A DNA stretch of 64,000 nucleotides from JBBRTJ01 sp038244535 (GCA_038244535.1 JBBRTJ010000001.1:50194-114193), one strand, 5' to 3'; positions 7,315 through 16,983 are shown, numbered from the stretch's first letter. Made by a program: numbers and translations. The notes: generated from the sequence alone by a model not told the origin.

Positions 7315-8343
7315 TCACGAACCGAGCTGCTCGACGAGCTCGACCAGCGTGCTCACGAGCGCCGGGCGGAGCTCGCTCGGCGACTTGCCGAGGCGCACGA
7401 CCACCGCGTCGAGCGCAGGGATGACCAGCGTGTACTGCCCCTCGTAGCCGTGGGCGCCGAACGTGCCGAGCTCGCCCAGCGGCCCGTTCCAGAGCCACCA
7501 CTGAGCGCCGTAGCCGTGCTCCTCCTCGGGTGGCGTGGGCGTCGGCGTGCGGGCCTGGTCGACCCAACCGACAGGCAGGACCTGCCGGCCATCCCACCGG
7601 CCGTTGCGCAAGTAGAGGGTGCCGAACCGGGCGAAGTCTCGGGCGGTGGCGTACAGGAACGACGAGCCGATGAACGTGCCAGCCGCGTCGAAGCGGGGAT
7701 CGGCGGACCGCATGCCGATCGGGCCGAACAGACGGTCGGCGAGGTAGCGGCGCAGGCCGGCCTCGCCACCGCCGATCGCCGCCGAGGCGATGCGAGCCAG
7801 GACGTTGGTCGTGCCGGAGGAGTAGTTCCACACCGTTCCCGGCTCGTGGTCGAGGGGGAGCGAGGCCGCGTAGGAGGCGACGTCGCCATGGCCGGCGCCG
7901 AACAGCATCTCGATGCAGTGCGAGGTCTCCGCGTCGACGTAGTCCTCGTTGAAGCGCAGCCCGCCCGACATCGTGAGCAGGTGACGCACCGTGATGGCGG
8001 AACGCCCGTCACCCGGCGCCTGCCACTCGGGCACCGGCGCGGGCTCGTCGAGGTGCACGAGCCCGTCGGCCACGCACAGCCCGATGAGAGCCTGCGTGAC
8101 GCTCTTGCCCATCGACCACGAGATCAGCGGCTCGGCCAGATCGGTGCTCGGCCCGTAGCCCTCCCACACGATTCGACCGTGGCGCACGACCACCAGCGCC
8201 AGCGTGAGCCCGAGCTCGGGTGGTTGCAACAGCAACTTCTCTGCGGCCGGAAGGTTGGCCTGCTGGGCGGACGGGGCGATGGGCCACGCCTCAGTCGGCC
8301 ACGGCACGCCATCAGGTTGGGAGGGCAGGGGTAGGAAGCTCAT
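7315..8343 (-). CDS. Serine hydrolase of the class C beta-lactamase family
   Basis: A 342-residue soluble protein with the penicillin-binding/class C beta-lactamase layout. The SxxK motif is SMGK within LISWSMGKSVTQALIG, the Tyr motif lies in VWNYSSGTTNVLARI, and a late HGYEGQYTLVIP stands in for the KTG motif. It has no evident signal peptide, so a cytoplasmic esterase or peptidase is likelier than an antibiotic-resistance enzyme. The ATG at 8343 overlaps the LOG stop codon (ATGA), so the two genes are coupled. Confidence 0.85.
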   Translation of the reverse strand: MSFLPLPSQPDGVPWPTEAWPIAPSAQQANLPAAEKLLLQPPELGLTLALVVVRHGRIVWEGYGPSTDLAEPLISWSMGKSVTQALIGLCVADGLVHLDEPAPVPEWQAPGDGRSAITVRHLLTMSGGLRFNEDYVDAETSHCIEMLFGAGHGDVASYAASLPLDHEPGTVWNYSSGTTNVLARIASAAIGGGEAGLRRYLADRLFGPIGMRSADPRFDAAGTFIGSSFLYATARDFARFGTLYLRNGRWDGRQVLPVGWVDQARTPTPTPPEEEHGYGAQWWLWNGPLGELGTFGAHGYEGQYTLVIPALDAVVVRLGKSPSELRPALVSTLVELVEQLGS

Positions 8344-8933
8344 GGGACCACCCCACGATCGATCCACTTCGGGATCGGGGTCGGCACAGGGTGGTCGAGG
8401 GCGGCGAGCACCGCTTCCACCGTCGACGCTCGGCGCAGGAGCGCGGCGTGCTCAGGCCGGATGAAACCTTCGGCGACGGCCCGCTCGACCTGTTCGAACA
8501 TCGGCCCGTAGAACCCATCGACGTCGAGCACGACGGCCGGCTTGGTGTGGTAGCCGAGCTGACCCCACGTCACGATCTCGAACAGCTCCTCGAGCGTGCC
8601 GAAGCCGCCGGGCAAGGCAACGACGGCCTCCGCGAGATCGGCCATGAGCGCCTTGCGCTCGTGCATCGAGCCGACCACCTTGAGCTCCGTCAGCCGGTCG
8701 TGGCCGATCTCGACCCCAACGAGCGCTTCAGTGATCACGCCGACCACCCGACCACCGGCGCCGAGCGCGGCGTCAGCGACGACGCCCATCAGCCCGACGT
8801 TGCCGCCGCCGTAGACGAGCGTCATGCCCCGGCGGGCGATGGCGCCGCCGAGCTCAGCCGCGACCGTCGCGTACGCCGGGCTCCTCCCGGTACTGGAGCC
8901 GCAGAACACGCACACCGTCGTCACACTCACCAT
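8340..8933 (-). CDS. LOG-family (TIGR00730) nucleotide phosphoribohydrolase
   Basis: The 197-residue protein carries the LOG signature PGGFGTLEELFE and the nucleotide-binding VYGGGNVGLMGVVAD. LOG proteins release the base from nucleoside 5'-monophosphates; in plants and some actinobacteria the substrate is a cytokinin nucleotide. In most bacteria the physiological substrate is unclear. The N-terminus begins MVSVTTVCVFCGSS, the usual family start, so ATG 8933 is preferred over a start eight codons upstream. It is coupled to the downstream beta-lactamase-like gene by a 4-base overlap and faces the divergent acyl-CoA dehydrogenase gene. Confidence 0.88.
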   Translation of the reverse strand: MVSVTTVCVFCGSSTGRSPAYATVAAELGGAIARRGMTLVYGGGNVGLMGVVADAALGAGGRVVGVITEALVGVEIGHDRLTELKVVGSMHERKALMADLAEAVVALPGGFGTLEELFEIVTWGQLGYHTKPAVVLDVDGFYGPMFEQVERAVAEGFIRPEHAALLRRASTVEAVLAALDHPVPTPIPKWIDRGVVP

Positions 8934-8984
8934 GGGAGTCTCGCGAACCACGAGCACGAGTTCGGGCGATGAGCGGGCCGCCGG

Positions 8985-8990
8985 TAGCGT
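8985..8990 (+). promoter_or_regulatory. -10 hexamer TAGCGT (acyl-CoA dehydrogenase gene)
   Basis: TAGCGT sits eight bases before GTG 8999. It lies downstream of the earlier in-frame ATG at 8969, which argues that GTG 8999 is the true, leaderless start. Confidence 0.55.
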
Positions 8991-8998
8991 TCTTCGCC

Positions 8999-10606
8999 GT
9001 GACGACCCCCGATCTCACCAACGCCGCAGCCGTGATCGACCTCGCCGAGAGGGTGGTGGGCAAGGGCATCCGAGCCCTCGTCTCCGCCGGCGGCCCCGAC
9101 GTTGCACAGGTTCTCGCCTACGACCTCGCCCACTCCTCCGCCGCCCTCGAGACGGCCAGGTCGATGCTCGACTACGGAGCCAAGGGCGACATCGAGGCCC
9201 GCATCACGTGTGCCTTCGTGGCCGACGCCGTGCACGAGCTGCGGGCCCGGGTGATGGGCCGCGAAGCGCTCTGGGGGCTCGACGGCGATGCCCTCGCCGA
9301 CACCAACGGCTTCCTGGCCGAGTACCGCGATCCGTCGTTCCTGGCCTCGCTGGCCGGCGATGCCGGTCCTCGCCACCTCGATCCTGACTTCGAGATGGTG
9401 CAGGACACCTTCCGCCGCTTCGCCAACGACAAGATCGCCCCGGTGGCCGAGCACGTGCACCGCCACAACGCCGACGTGCCTGAAGACATCATCTCGGGGC
9501 TGGCCGAGATGGGAGCGTTCGGGCTCAGCGTGCCCGAGGAGTACGGCGGGTTCGCCGGCGGTGGCGAGGGCGACTACCTCGGCATGGTGGTGGCCACCGA
9601 GGAGCTGAGCCGTGGCTCGCTCGGCATCGGCGGCTCGCTCATCACCCGTCCCGAGATCCTGACCCGGGCCCTCGTGAAGGGCGGCACCGAGGAGCAGAGG
9701 CAGACCTGGCTGCCCAAGCTGGCCACAGCCGAGGTGATGGCCGCGGTCGCGGTGACCGAACCCGACTTCGGCTCCGACGTGGCCGGCCTGAAGGTGACCG
9801 CGACCCGTGGCGCCGGTCCCGACGGTGAAGCGGGCTGGCTCATCAACGGGGTCAAGACGTGGTGCACGTTCGGGGCGCGGGCCGACGTGCTCATGCTGCT
9901 GGCCCGCACCGACCCTGATCGCTCCAAGACCCACAGGGGCCTGTCGCTGTTCGTCGTGCCCAAGCCCCGGGGCGAGAGCCATGGCTTCGAGTTCGAGCAG
10001 GCCGGCGGCGGCAAGATGGAGGGTCGCCCGATCGACACCATCGGCTACCGCGGCATGCACTCCTACGAGATCGCCTTCGACGCCTGGTGGGTGTCCGAGG
10101 CCTGTCTGATCGGGGGCGAGGACGGACTCGGTCGCGGTTTCTACTACCAGATGGAGGGCTTCGAGAATGGCCGGCTGCAGACCGCGGCACGCGCCGTCGG
10201 GGTGATGCAGGCCGCCTACGAGGCCGCCGTCGACTACGCCGCCAACCGGACGGTGTTCGCCAAGTCGGTCGGCGACTACCAGCTCACCCGGGTGAAGCTG
10301 GCCCGTATGGCAGTCATCATCCAAGCGAGCCGCCAGTTCAGCTACTCGGTGGCTCGCCTGATGGCCAAGGGCGAGGGCGCGCTCGAGGCGAGCATGGTCA
10401 AGGCCTACGTGTGCAAGGCCGCCGAGTGGGTGACCCGCGAGGCCCTGCAGATCCATGGTGGGTACGGGTACGCCGAGGAGTACGCGGTGTCGCGCCTGTT
10501 CGTCGACGCCCGCGTGCTGTCGATCTTCGAGGGCGCCGACGAGACGCTGTGCCTCAAGGTGATCGCTCGCCGCCTCGTCGAGCAGGCAGGCACCACCGCG
10601 GCCTGA
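8999..10606 (+). CDS. Acyl-CoA dehydrogenase, methylsuccinyl-CoA dehydrogenase-like
   Basis: This 535-residue flavoprotein has an ordinary acyl-CoA dehydrogenase core from about residue 140: AVAVTEPDFGSDVAG at the FAD/substrate site, a YQLTRVKLARM helix, and the C-terminal IHGGYGYAEEY with LFVDARVLSIFEGADE. About 140 extra residues precede the core. That length and the N-terminal extension are typical of (2S)-methylsuccinyl-CoA dehydrogenase of the ethylmalonyl-CoA pathway, which makes mesaconyl-CoA. The MaoC protein encoded at 5523-6038 would act next. The dehydrogenase call is firm and the substrate inferred. GTG 8999 is chosen over ATG 8969 because of the -10 hexamer between them. Confidence 0.88.
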   Translation: MTTPDLTNAAAVIDLAERVVGKGIRALVSAGGPDVAQVLAYDLAHSSAALETARSMLDYGAKGDIEARITCAFVADAVHELRARVMGREALWGLDGDALADTNGFLAEYRDPSFLASLAGDAGPRHLDPDFEMVQDTFRRFANDKIAPVAEHVHRHNADVPEDIISGLAEMGAFGLSVPEEYGGFAGGGEGDYLGMVVATEELSRGSLGIGGSLITRPEILTRALVKGGTEEQRQTWLPKLATAEVMAAVAVTEPDFGSDVAGLKVTATRGAGPDGEAGWLINGVKTWCTFGARADVLMLLARTDPDRSKTHRGLSLFVVPKPRGESHGFEFEQAGGGKMEGRPIDTIGYRGMHSYEIAFDAWWVSEACLIGGEDGLGRGFYYQMEGFENGRLQTAARAVGVMQAAYEAAVDYAANRTVFAKSVGDYQLTRVKLARMAVIIQASRQFSYSVARLMAKGEGALEASMVKAYVCKAAEWVTREALQIHGGYGYAEEYAVSRLFVDARVLSIFEGADETLCLKVIARRLVEQAGTTAA

Positions 10607-10641
10607 CCACCTCAACGCCTGAGAGGTGCTTCACTGCCACC

Positions 10642-12363
10642 ATGGCAGGCAAGGTGGTGGCAACGATCGTGTTGGTGGTGGCGCCGGTGCTGGCCGCGCT
10701 GGGGGCCCTGGCCGGCGCCGCAGCCGGTGACAGCGAGCGGGTCACAGCGATGTGGATCGGCGGGCAGCTGCGCGCCGACGGGCAGGCCCGGGTCACCGAG
10801 GTGATCGACTACGACTTCGGCAGTCAGGCGCGCCACGGCATCTTTCGTGACGTGCCCGGGCTGGTGACCGACGAACCGGTCACCGTTGCGATGGACGGGT
10901 CGTCCGTGCCCGTGACGCAGACTTCGGCGGGCCAGAGCACGGATCTGCGCATCGGCGATCCCGATCGCACGATCACCGGCCGCCACCGCTACGAGATCAC
11001 CTACACGGTGAGCGACCTGACGGTGGGGTCCAAGTTCGGTTGGGATGCCGTCGGCAACGCCTGGCAAGTGCCGATCGAGAACATCGAGGTGAACCTCGTG
11101 TCGCCCCAGGCCCTCGACAACCCCCGCTGCGTGCAAGGGCGGGCCGCCTCCCAGGACAGCTGCCAGGTCGCGGCACCGGTCGCAGGCCAGCTGCAGGTCC
11201 GCCTCGGCAACGTCAGTGCCGGCGAGGGCATGACGATCTACGCCACGCTCGGTGCCCGCCTCACCGCGACGCCGGCGCGGCCTCCCGCCCCGTCGGGTCC
11301 TGCGAACGACCCCGGAGCCAGCCTCCTGGCCATCATGGGCGCCGCGTTCGCCTCGACACTGGCCCTGGCCGTCGTCGGAGCCGTCGTGGTGCGCCGTCTT
11401 GGACGTGAGCGGGTCTTTACCGGCGGGGCCACCGAAGCCGCGTACGCCACGAGCGGCACCGAGGTCCGCATGACCACGGCGGAACTGGCCGAGCTGGCCA
11501 CGATCGAGTTCGCCCCGCCGCGAGAGCTCACGCCCGCCCAGGGCGGTGCCCTGCTGGCCGAGCAGGTCCGCGACGACCACAAGGTGGCTTGGCTCCTGCA
11601 CGAGGCCGTCGAGGGCTACGTCGACATCACCGGAGACCCGCCCGATCTCACGCTGGTCCGCCTCGAGCACCCCGCGGGTCCCGCCACGCCGATCCTCGAC
11701 GCCGCCTTCGTCGGGCGCACGAGCGTCCCCCTCGGCAAGCACGACGCCGACGTGGCCAAGGCGTGGGTGGCCATCGACCGGGGGCTGAAGGGCTGGCTGA
11801 AGGGCAGCGAGCTGTGGGACCCGCGGGGGGACCGCCATCGTGCGCTCGCCATCGGATTCGGGATCGCGGTCGCGGTCCTGGGCACGCTGGCGGTCATGGG
11901 CGGTGCGGCCATTGCCGTCCGCCAAGGACCGGCCTGGCTCGTGCTCACCGCCGCTGGTGGCGCTGTCCTCGGCTTCGGCTGGGCCGCGGCGACCCGATCC
12001 GGCGAGCTGCGGGTCCGCACGCCGATCGGCTCAGGCCTCTGGCTGCGGGTCGAGTCGTTCCGACGGTTCCTGGCTGCGTCGGAGGCCGAGCACGTGCGAG
12101 CCGCCGCCGAGCATGGCAACCTCCGCGAGTACTCCGCATGGGCGGTCGCCGTGGGCGAGGTCGACCACTGGACCGCTGCCGTCAAGGCCGCGGGGCTCCC
12201 CGCCGCCGCCGTCGGGGGCACGGTCCTGCTGGCTCCCTACCTGGGAGGCGCGATGCACGGCTCGGTCACGACACCGACATCGAGCGGGGGCGGCGGCATG
12301 AGCGGTGGCTTCGGCGGCGGGGTCGGCGGCGGCGGAGGTGGTGGCGGCGGCGGGTCCTGGTGA
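10642..12363 (+). CDS. DUF2207 membrane protein with glycine-rich tail
   Basis: The 573-residue protein opens with a hydrophobic signal or anchor (residues 6-28). An extracellular beta-rich DUF2207 domain follows, with RHGIFRDVPGLV and HRYEITYTVSDL. Further membrane helices are near residues 225-250 and 405-445. The end is an almost pure glycine tail (GGGFGGG-type) closing with GSW, a familiar DUF2207 trait. The function of the family is unknown. Longer in-frame starts overlap the acyl-CoA dehydrogenase gene, so ATG 10642 is used. Confidence 0.85.
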   Translation: MAGKVVATIVLVVAPVLAALGALAGAAAGDSERVTAMWIGGQLRADGQARVTEVIDYDFGSQARHGIFRDVPGLVTDEPVTVAMDGSSVPVTQTSAGQSTDLRIGDPDRTITGRHRYEITYTVSDLTVGSKFGWDAVGNAWQVPIENIEVNLVSPQALDNPRCVQGRAASQDSCQVAAPVAGQLQVRLGNVSAGEGMTIYATLGARLTATPARPPAPSGPANDPGASLLAIMGAAFASTLALAVVGAVVVRRLGRERVFTGGATEAAYATSGTEVRMTTAELAELATIEFAPPRELTPAQGGALLAEQVRDDHKVAWLLHEAVEGYVDITGDPPDLTLVRLEHPAGPATPILDAAFVGRTSVPLGKHDADVAKAWVAIDRGLKGWLKGSELWDPRGDRHRALAIGFGIAVAVLGTLAVMGGAAIAVRQGPAWLVLTAAGGAVLGFGWAAATRSGELRVRTPIGSGLWLRVESFRRFLAASEAEHVRAAAEHGNLREYSAWAVAVGEVDHWTAAVKAAGLPAAAVGGTVLLAPYLGGAMHGSVTTPTSSGGGGMSGGFGGGVGGGGGGGGGGSW

Positions 12364-12369
12364 TCCGAT

Positions 12370-12394
12370 GGTGGTGCCGGTCCCCCGCACCACC
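12370..12394 (+). terminator. Hairpin after the DUF2207 gene
   Basis: GGTGGTGC (12370-12377) pairs with GCACCACC (12387-12394) over a nine-base loop, seven bases after the stop codon. There is no T-run. Confidence 0.45.
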
Positions 12395-12448
12395 CGAGCC
12401 CGACGACGCACCGCGGGTATTCCACCGCGGCCAGGAGGGTCGTTCTCG

Positions 12449-12454
12449 TAGCGT
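12449..12454 (+). promoter_or_regulatory. -10 hexamer TAGCGT (Eis-like gene)
   Basis: TAGCGT is eight bases before ATG 12463, with no Shine-Dalgarno sequence between. Confidence 0.55.
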
Positions 12455-12462
12455 CCGCACTC

Positions 12463-13686
12463 ATGGCGATCGAGGTCCGCACCATCACCGATGACGAGGT
12501 CGAGCCCTGGGTCGCCGCGCTGCGCAACGGCTTCCTGGGGTTCGCCGATCCCGGCGAGGCCGAGTTCCGCCGAGAGAGCATGAACCTCGACCGCACGTGG
12601 GGCGCCTTCCACGGCAGCAAGATCGTGTCAACGCTGCGCTCGTGGGACGGCGAGGTCACCGTGCCCGGTGGAGCTGTCGTCCCCGCCGCCGCGCTCACCG
12701 CGGTCACGGTGCTCGCCACGCATCGCCGCCGAGGGCTGATGTCCGAGATGCTCCTGGCCGACCTCGAGCACGCCCGTGAGCTGGGTGAGCCCCTCGGCAT
12801 GCTCATCGCCGCCGAGTGGCCGATCTACGGGCGCTTCGGGTACGGACGGGCCACCGAGACCGCCACCTGGACCATCCGGACCGGGAACGCCAGCTTCCGC
12901 GAGCCGGTCGACGCCGACGTCGAGCTGATCTCCAACGCGGACCTGCGCGCCATCGCCCCCGACCTGTTCGACCGCCATCGCCGGCAGTCCATTGGCGAGA
13001 TCGTGCGCAAGGAGCGCTACTGGGACCCCAACCTCGGGATCGTGGCGTGGCCGGGCGAACCCATCAAGCCCTCGTTCTGCGCGGTGTGCCGCGACTCCGA
13101 AGACCAGCCCATCGGCTACCTCCACTACCGGATCAAGGACGACTGGGACGAGCGCCGACCGAACTCCACTCTCGAGGTCGAGGAGCTGATCGCACTCACA
13201 CCCGCCGCCGAGGCCCGCCTCTGGCGCTACGCCTGCGAGGTCGACTGGGTCGTCACCGTCGAGGCCGCCAACCGGCGCGTCGACGAGCCGCTGCCGTTCC
13301 TCCTGGCCGACGGCAGGGGCGCCTACCAGAAGTCGCGTGGCGACCACCTCTGGGTTCGCCTCCTCGACGTGCCGGCCGCCCTCGCCGCCCGCACCTACCA
13401 GGGCAGCGGCACCGTGACCCTCGAGGTCATCGACGCCACCGGTCTCAGCGGGGGTCGTTACCGCCTCGACGCATCGCCCGCCGGCGCGTCGTGCACCCGC
13501 ACGTCGGCGGCCACGGCCGATCTCACGCTCCCCCTCGAATCGCTGGGCGCCGCCTACCTCGGCGGCACCTCACTCGCCCTGCTTGCCGCGGCCGGCCTCG
13601 TGGCCGAAGACCGACCGGGGGCACTGACACTCGCCGATCGCCTCCTGCGCGCCGACACCACCCCGTGGTGCACCACCTGGTTCTGA
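12463..13686 (+). CDS. Eis-type GNAT N-acetyltransferase
   Basis: This 407-residue protein matches the Eis family of tripartite acetyltransferases: an N-terminal GNAT domain with AVTVLATHRRRGLMSEML (the acetyl-CoA loop), a second GNAT-like domain, and a C-terminal sterol-carrier-like domain. The acceptor-site IYGRFGYGRATE segment is typical. It ends in Phe (TTWF), as expected for Eis, where the terminal carboxylate helps catalysis. Family members acetylate amines, including aminoglycosides, at several positions. Drug inactivation here is possible but not shown. Confidence 0.88.
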   Translation: MAIEVRTITDDEVEPWVAALRNGFLGFADPGEAEFRRESMNLDRTWGAFHGSKIVSTLRSWDGEVTVPGGAVVPAAALTAVTVLATHRRRGLMSEMLLADLEHARELGEPLGMLIAAEWPIYGRFGYGRATETATWTIRTGNASFREPVDADVELISNADLRAIAPDLFDRHRRQSIGEIVRKERYWDPNLGIVAWPGEPIKPSFCAVCRDSEDQPIGYLHYRIKDDWDERRPNSTLEVEELIALTPAAEARLWRYACEVDWVVTVEAANRRVDEPLPFLLADGRGAYQKSRGDHLWVRLLDVPAALAARTYQGSGTVTLEVIDATGLSGGRYRLDASPAGASCTRTSAATADLTLPLESLGAAYLGGTSLALLAAAGLVAEDRPGALTLADRLLRADTTPWCTTWF

Positions 13687-13695
13687 CGCTGGACC

Positions 13696-15171
13696 TCAGG
13701 GCGCCCGCCGGTAGAGCGTCAGGGTCGGGTTGGCCAGCACGACCTCGAACTGGTCGCGGTAGCGAGCCCACGCTTCCTGCTGGGCTGGGGTCAGGGTGTG
13801 GTCGATCAGCACGTACTGCAAACGAGCGATCCGATCGGTCAGAGGCTTGCCCTCCTGATCGAACGTGCCCCAGTTCTGGGCCGCGAACGGCGTGGGGATC
13901 TCGTAGATCTCGGCCCGGTGGCTGAGCTGGGTGAGGAACCGGTAGGGGACGGCGAGGTTCGCCCCCGACGGGATGGCCGCCAGCGCCTGGTTCACGTCGG
14001 AGCGCTCACCGGCCGGGATGGTCACCGTGGGCCACGGCTCGCGGGCAAAGGGCAGGGGACCCCAGAGGTAGGCGCCGTACAACGAGCAGACGACGAGCGC
14101 GACGACGGCGCCCGCCTGCGCGTCGGACCGGCGCAGCTTGCCCACGGCGGCGATCGCCGCGATGACCATGATCGGGGCGAACAACAGGCTGTAGTGGTAC
14201 TTGATGTCGTGCTGGTAGTAAAAGGTGCTGACGAGGTTCGAAGCCAGCACCAACGCCCCGAGCACGGCGAAGCGGGGCGCCAAGAAGGCGAGGCCGGCCA
14301 CCGGGACGACCAGCTGCACGACGTAGAAGCCCCGACCACCGGACACCAGGTAACGGGCGACCTCGAGCGGATCGGTGAAGGTCGTGCGCAGCAGCCCACC
14401 GAACCCTCCGAACGGGATCCGCCACGAGTTGAGCGACCCGACCCCGTTCAGCCAGCGCAGGCTGATGAGCGCCAGGATCGTCCACGCGACGCTGCCCGCC
14501 ACCACCGACCAGCCGACGCGGCGGTTGTGGAACAGGGCGCACATCACGCCGAGGGGGGCGACGACCAGCACCATGTCTTCCTTGATGAGGCACAGCACGA
14601 CGCAGCAGGCCACGAACCAGCGCCACTTGTCGTTGAGCATGGCCAGCACTGCGCCGGCCAACACCGGAGCAGCGAGGGCGTCGGGGTGGAACTGCTCGAG
14701 GTTCGTCCACGCCAGGGTCGGGTAGAGGAGCACCGTGGTGCTGGCCAGCACCGCCATCCACGGTTGGGGCAGGAAGTGCCGGCCGATCAAGTACACGGGG
14801 ATCGCCGTGGCGGCCAGCGCCAGGGTCTGGATGATGACGAGGAAGTTGGGGCCGGCCCCCAGCGCGTAGAACGGCACCAGCGGTAGCAGCATGATCGACG
14901 AGTGGTCGCCGAACAGGTTGCGGCCCATCACGGTCACGAACGGCTCGTGGAAGCGGCTCAGCAGCCACAGCCCCTGGTCGTAGATGCCGAGGTCGAAGCC
15001 GTACGAGCGGTAGTCGCGGTGCATGCCCACGGTCGTGGTGCCGAGCACCAGCGCGTACCAGGCCACGATGCAGCCGACGACGGCACCTGAGATCATCGCG
15101 GCGGGCGAGCGCTGTGCGGTGGGACGCCGCGCCGTGGCCGCGTCCGGCCTCGCCTGCTTCGAGATGGCCAC
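13696..15171 (-). CDS. DUF2079 polytopic membrane protein
   Basis: The 491-residue protein has roughly nine or ten hydrophobic helices and the DUF2079 signatures YRSYGFDLGIYDQGLWLLSR, then LFGDHSSIMLLPLVPFYAL and LIKEDMVLVVAPLG. The arrangement resembles GT-C type mannosyltransferases: an acidic FDLGIYD loop after helix one and a soluble C-terminal domain. DUF2079 proteins have no agreed substrate. GTG 15171 is preferred as start because TACTTT lies six bases upstream; an ATG at 15098-15096 is an alternative. It is divergent from the SulP gene and convergent with the Eis-like gene. Confidence 0.8.
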   Translation of the reverse strand: MAISKQARPDAATARRPTAQRSPAAMISGAVVGCIVAWYALVLGTTTVGMHRDYRSYGFDLGIYDQGLWLLSRFHEPFVTVMGRNLFGDHSSIMLLPLVPFYALGAGPNFLVIIQTLALAATAIPVYLIGRHFLPQPWMAVLASTTVLLYPTLAWTNLEQFHPDALAAPVLAGAVLAMLNDKWRWFVACCVVLCLIKEDMVLVVAPLGVMCALFHNRRVGWSVVAGSVAWTILALISLRWLNGVGSLNSWRIPFGGFGGLLRTTFTDPLEVARYLVSGGRGFYVVQLVVPVAGLAFLAPRFAVLGALVLASNLVSTFYYQHDIKYHYSLLFAPIMVIAAIAAVGKLRRSDAQAGAVVALVVCSLYGAYLWGPLPFAREPWPTVTIPAGERSDVNQALAAIPSGANLAVPYRFLTQLSHRAEIYEIPTPFAAQNWGTFDQEGKPLTDRIARLQYVLIDHTLTPAQQEAWARYRDQFEVVLANPTLTLYRRAP

Positions 15172-15177
15172 TGCGCG

Positions 15178-15183
15178 AAAGTA
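15178..15183 (-). promoter_or_regulatory. -10 hexamer TACTTT (DUF2079 gene)
   Basis: On the minus strand TACTTT is six bases before GTG 15171. It lies within the short divergent region shared with the SulP gene. Confidence 0.5.
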
Positions 15184-15210
15184 GTGCCCACCGAGCCTGC
15201 GAGGACGTCG

Positions 15211-16914
15211 ATGGCGACCAAGGACAAGCACCGGTTCCCGATCGGGCAAGGGCTCCTCCCGATCGACAAGCCCTGCATCTCGATGGACGTGCTCGCCGGG
15301 TGCACGCTGGCTGCACTGGCGATCCCGGAGGTGATGGGGTATTCGAACATCGCCGGCATGCCCGTGGTCACCGGGCTCTACACCCTGGTGCTGCCAATGC
15401 TCGCGTTCGCGTTCCTCGGCTCGTCGCGCCACCTCGTGGTGGGCGCCGACTCGGCCACCGCCGCCGTCATGGCCGCTGGCCTCGCCGGGCTGGCCGCCAC
15501 CGGATCGACCCAGTACATCGCCCTCGCCGGCCTGCTGGCCCTCATGGCGGGGTGCCTGCTGATCCTGGCCCGGCTGGCCAAGCTCGGCTTCATCGCCGAC
15601 TTCCTCTCACGCACCGTGCTGATCGGGTTCCTCACCGGCGTCGGCATCCAGGTGGCGATGGGCCAGCTCAACGGCATCCTCGGCGTGAAGGCGGCGGGCG
15701 ATACCACCCTGTCGAAGTTCTGGAACACGCTGAAGACCATCCCCGACACCAGCGTCACCACGCTGGCCGTGAGCCTCGGGGTCATCATCACCATCGTCGG
15801 GCTCAGGGCGATCAACAAGAGGATCCCCGGGCCGCTGATCGCGGTGGTGGGCTCGATCGTCATCAGCTACGCCGCCGACCTGTCGACCCACGGCGTGACG
15901 ACGCTCGGCAAGGTGGAGGGCGGCTTGCCGAGCATCACCTTGCCGGCCGGGCTCAGCTGGACCGAGCTCGCCGAGCTGCTCCCCACCGCATTGTCGGTCT
16001 TCGTGATCATCCTGGCCCAGAGCGCGGCAACGTCTCGGGCCTACGCCGCCAAGTACAATGAGGGCTTCAGCGAGAACGTCGACCTGATCGGCCTCGGCGT
16101 CGGTTCCATCGCGGCCGGCCTGTCAGGCACCTACGTCGTCAACGGCAGCCCGACCAAGACCCAGATGGTGGACGGCGCCGGGGGGCGCAGCCAGCTCGCC
16201 CAGCTGACGGCCGCGGTGCTCGTGGTGATCGTGCTGCTGTTCCTCACGGGACCGCTCCAGTACATGCCATCAGCGGTGCTCGCCGCGGTGGTCTTCCTGA
16301 TCGGCGTCGAGCTCGTCGACATCGCCGGCATGGCCAAGGTCTTCCGCCTCCGCCGCGACGAGTTCGTGGTGGCCCTCCTGACGGCGGTGACGGTCGTGGT
16401 CGTCGGCGTCGAGCAGGGCATCATCTTGGCCATCGTGGTGTCGATCATCGACCACGTCCGCCGGGGCTACCACCCCCTCACCGCCGTGGTGGTGCCGGCC
16501 ACTGCGACCGTCGATCGGTGGCACGGCGTCCCCGCCGGGCCCGAGGCCCGCACCGAGCCTGGCCTCATCGTGTACCGGTTCAGTGCGGGGCTGTACTACG
16601 CCAACTCGAACTCGTTCGCCGAGCCCATCGTGGGCTTCCTCAACGACGACAGCGGAGACACCGTGCGGTGGTTGTGCATCGACGGTGTGGCCATCAACGA
16701 CGTCGACTTCACTGCCGGTGAGGTGCTGCGCCAGATCCACGGCGAGTGCCAGGAGCACCACGTGCGCCTCGTGTTCGCCGAGTTGCTGATCGAGGTGCGC
16801 GCTGAGCTGGACCGCTACGGCATCACCGACCTGGTCGGGGCCGATGCCTTCTACGACACGGTCCAACAGGTGGTCGCCGCCTACCGGTCGACGAGCACCG
16901 CACCACCGGCCTGA
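15211..16914 (+). CDS. SulP-family anion transporter with STAS domain
   Basis: A 567-residue transporter of the SLC26/SulP family. It has 10-14 hydrophobic segments, starting with ISMDVLAGCTLAALAIPEVMGY, the family's first helix. A NGSPTKTQMVDGAGGRSQLAQ loop is characteristic. The C-terminal STAS domain starts near residue 445 (LIVYRFSAGLYYANSNSF) and includes CIDGVAINDVDFTAG. Likely cargo is sulfate, bicarbonate or another small anion. ATG 15211 is chosen because GAGGA precedes it by five bases. Confidence 0.9.
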   Translation: MATKDKHRFPIGQGLLPIDKPCISMDVLAGCTLAALAIPEVMGYSNIAGMPVVTGLYTLVLPMLAFAFLGSSRHLVVGADSATAAVMAAGLAGLAATGSTQYIALAGLLALMAGCLLILARLAKLGFIADFLSRTVLIGFLTGVGIQVAMGQLNGILGVKAAGDTTLSKFWNTLKTIPDTSVTTLAVSLGVIITIVGLRAINKRIPGPLIAVVGSIVISYAADLSTHGVTTLGKVEGGLPSITLPAGLSWTELAELLPTALSVFVIILAQSAATSRAYAAKYNEGFSENVDLIGLGVGSIAAGLSGTYVVNGSPTKTQMVDGAGGRSQLAQLTAAVLVVIVLLFLTGPLQYMPSAVLAAVVFLIGVELVDIAGMAKVFRLRRDEFVVALLTAVTVVVVGVEQGIILAIVVSIIDHVRRGYHPLTAVVVPATATVDRWHGVPAGPEARTEPGLIVYRFSAGLYYANSNSFAEPIVGFLNDDSGDTVRWLCIDGVAINDVDFTAGEVLRQIHGECQEHHVRLVFAELLIEVRAELDRYGITDLVGADAFYDTVQQVVAAYRSTSTAPPA

Positions 16915-16983
16915 CGCACGAGCGACGCGCTCACCTGTGGTCTCGGCGTCGCAGCAGACCGCGGTGCGCCCCACCGCCCGGGG

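Noticed and set aside
7315..8343. Antibiotic-resistance beta-lactamase
   Set aside because: The protein has the fold but no signal peptide and no KTG motif; a generic serine hydrolase is more likely.
8927..10615. 562-residue minus-strand ORF
   Set aside because: It is the antisense shadow of the acyl-CoA dehydrogenase gene, with His/Gly/Arg-rich low-complexity translation typical of G+C-rich DNA.
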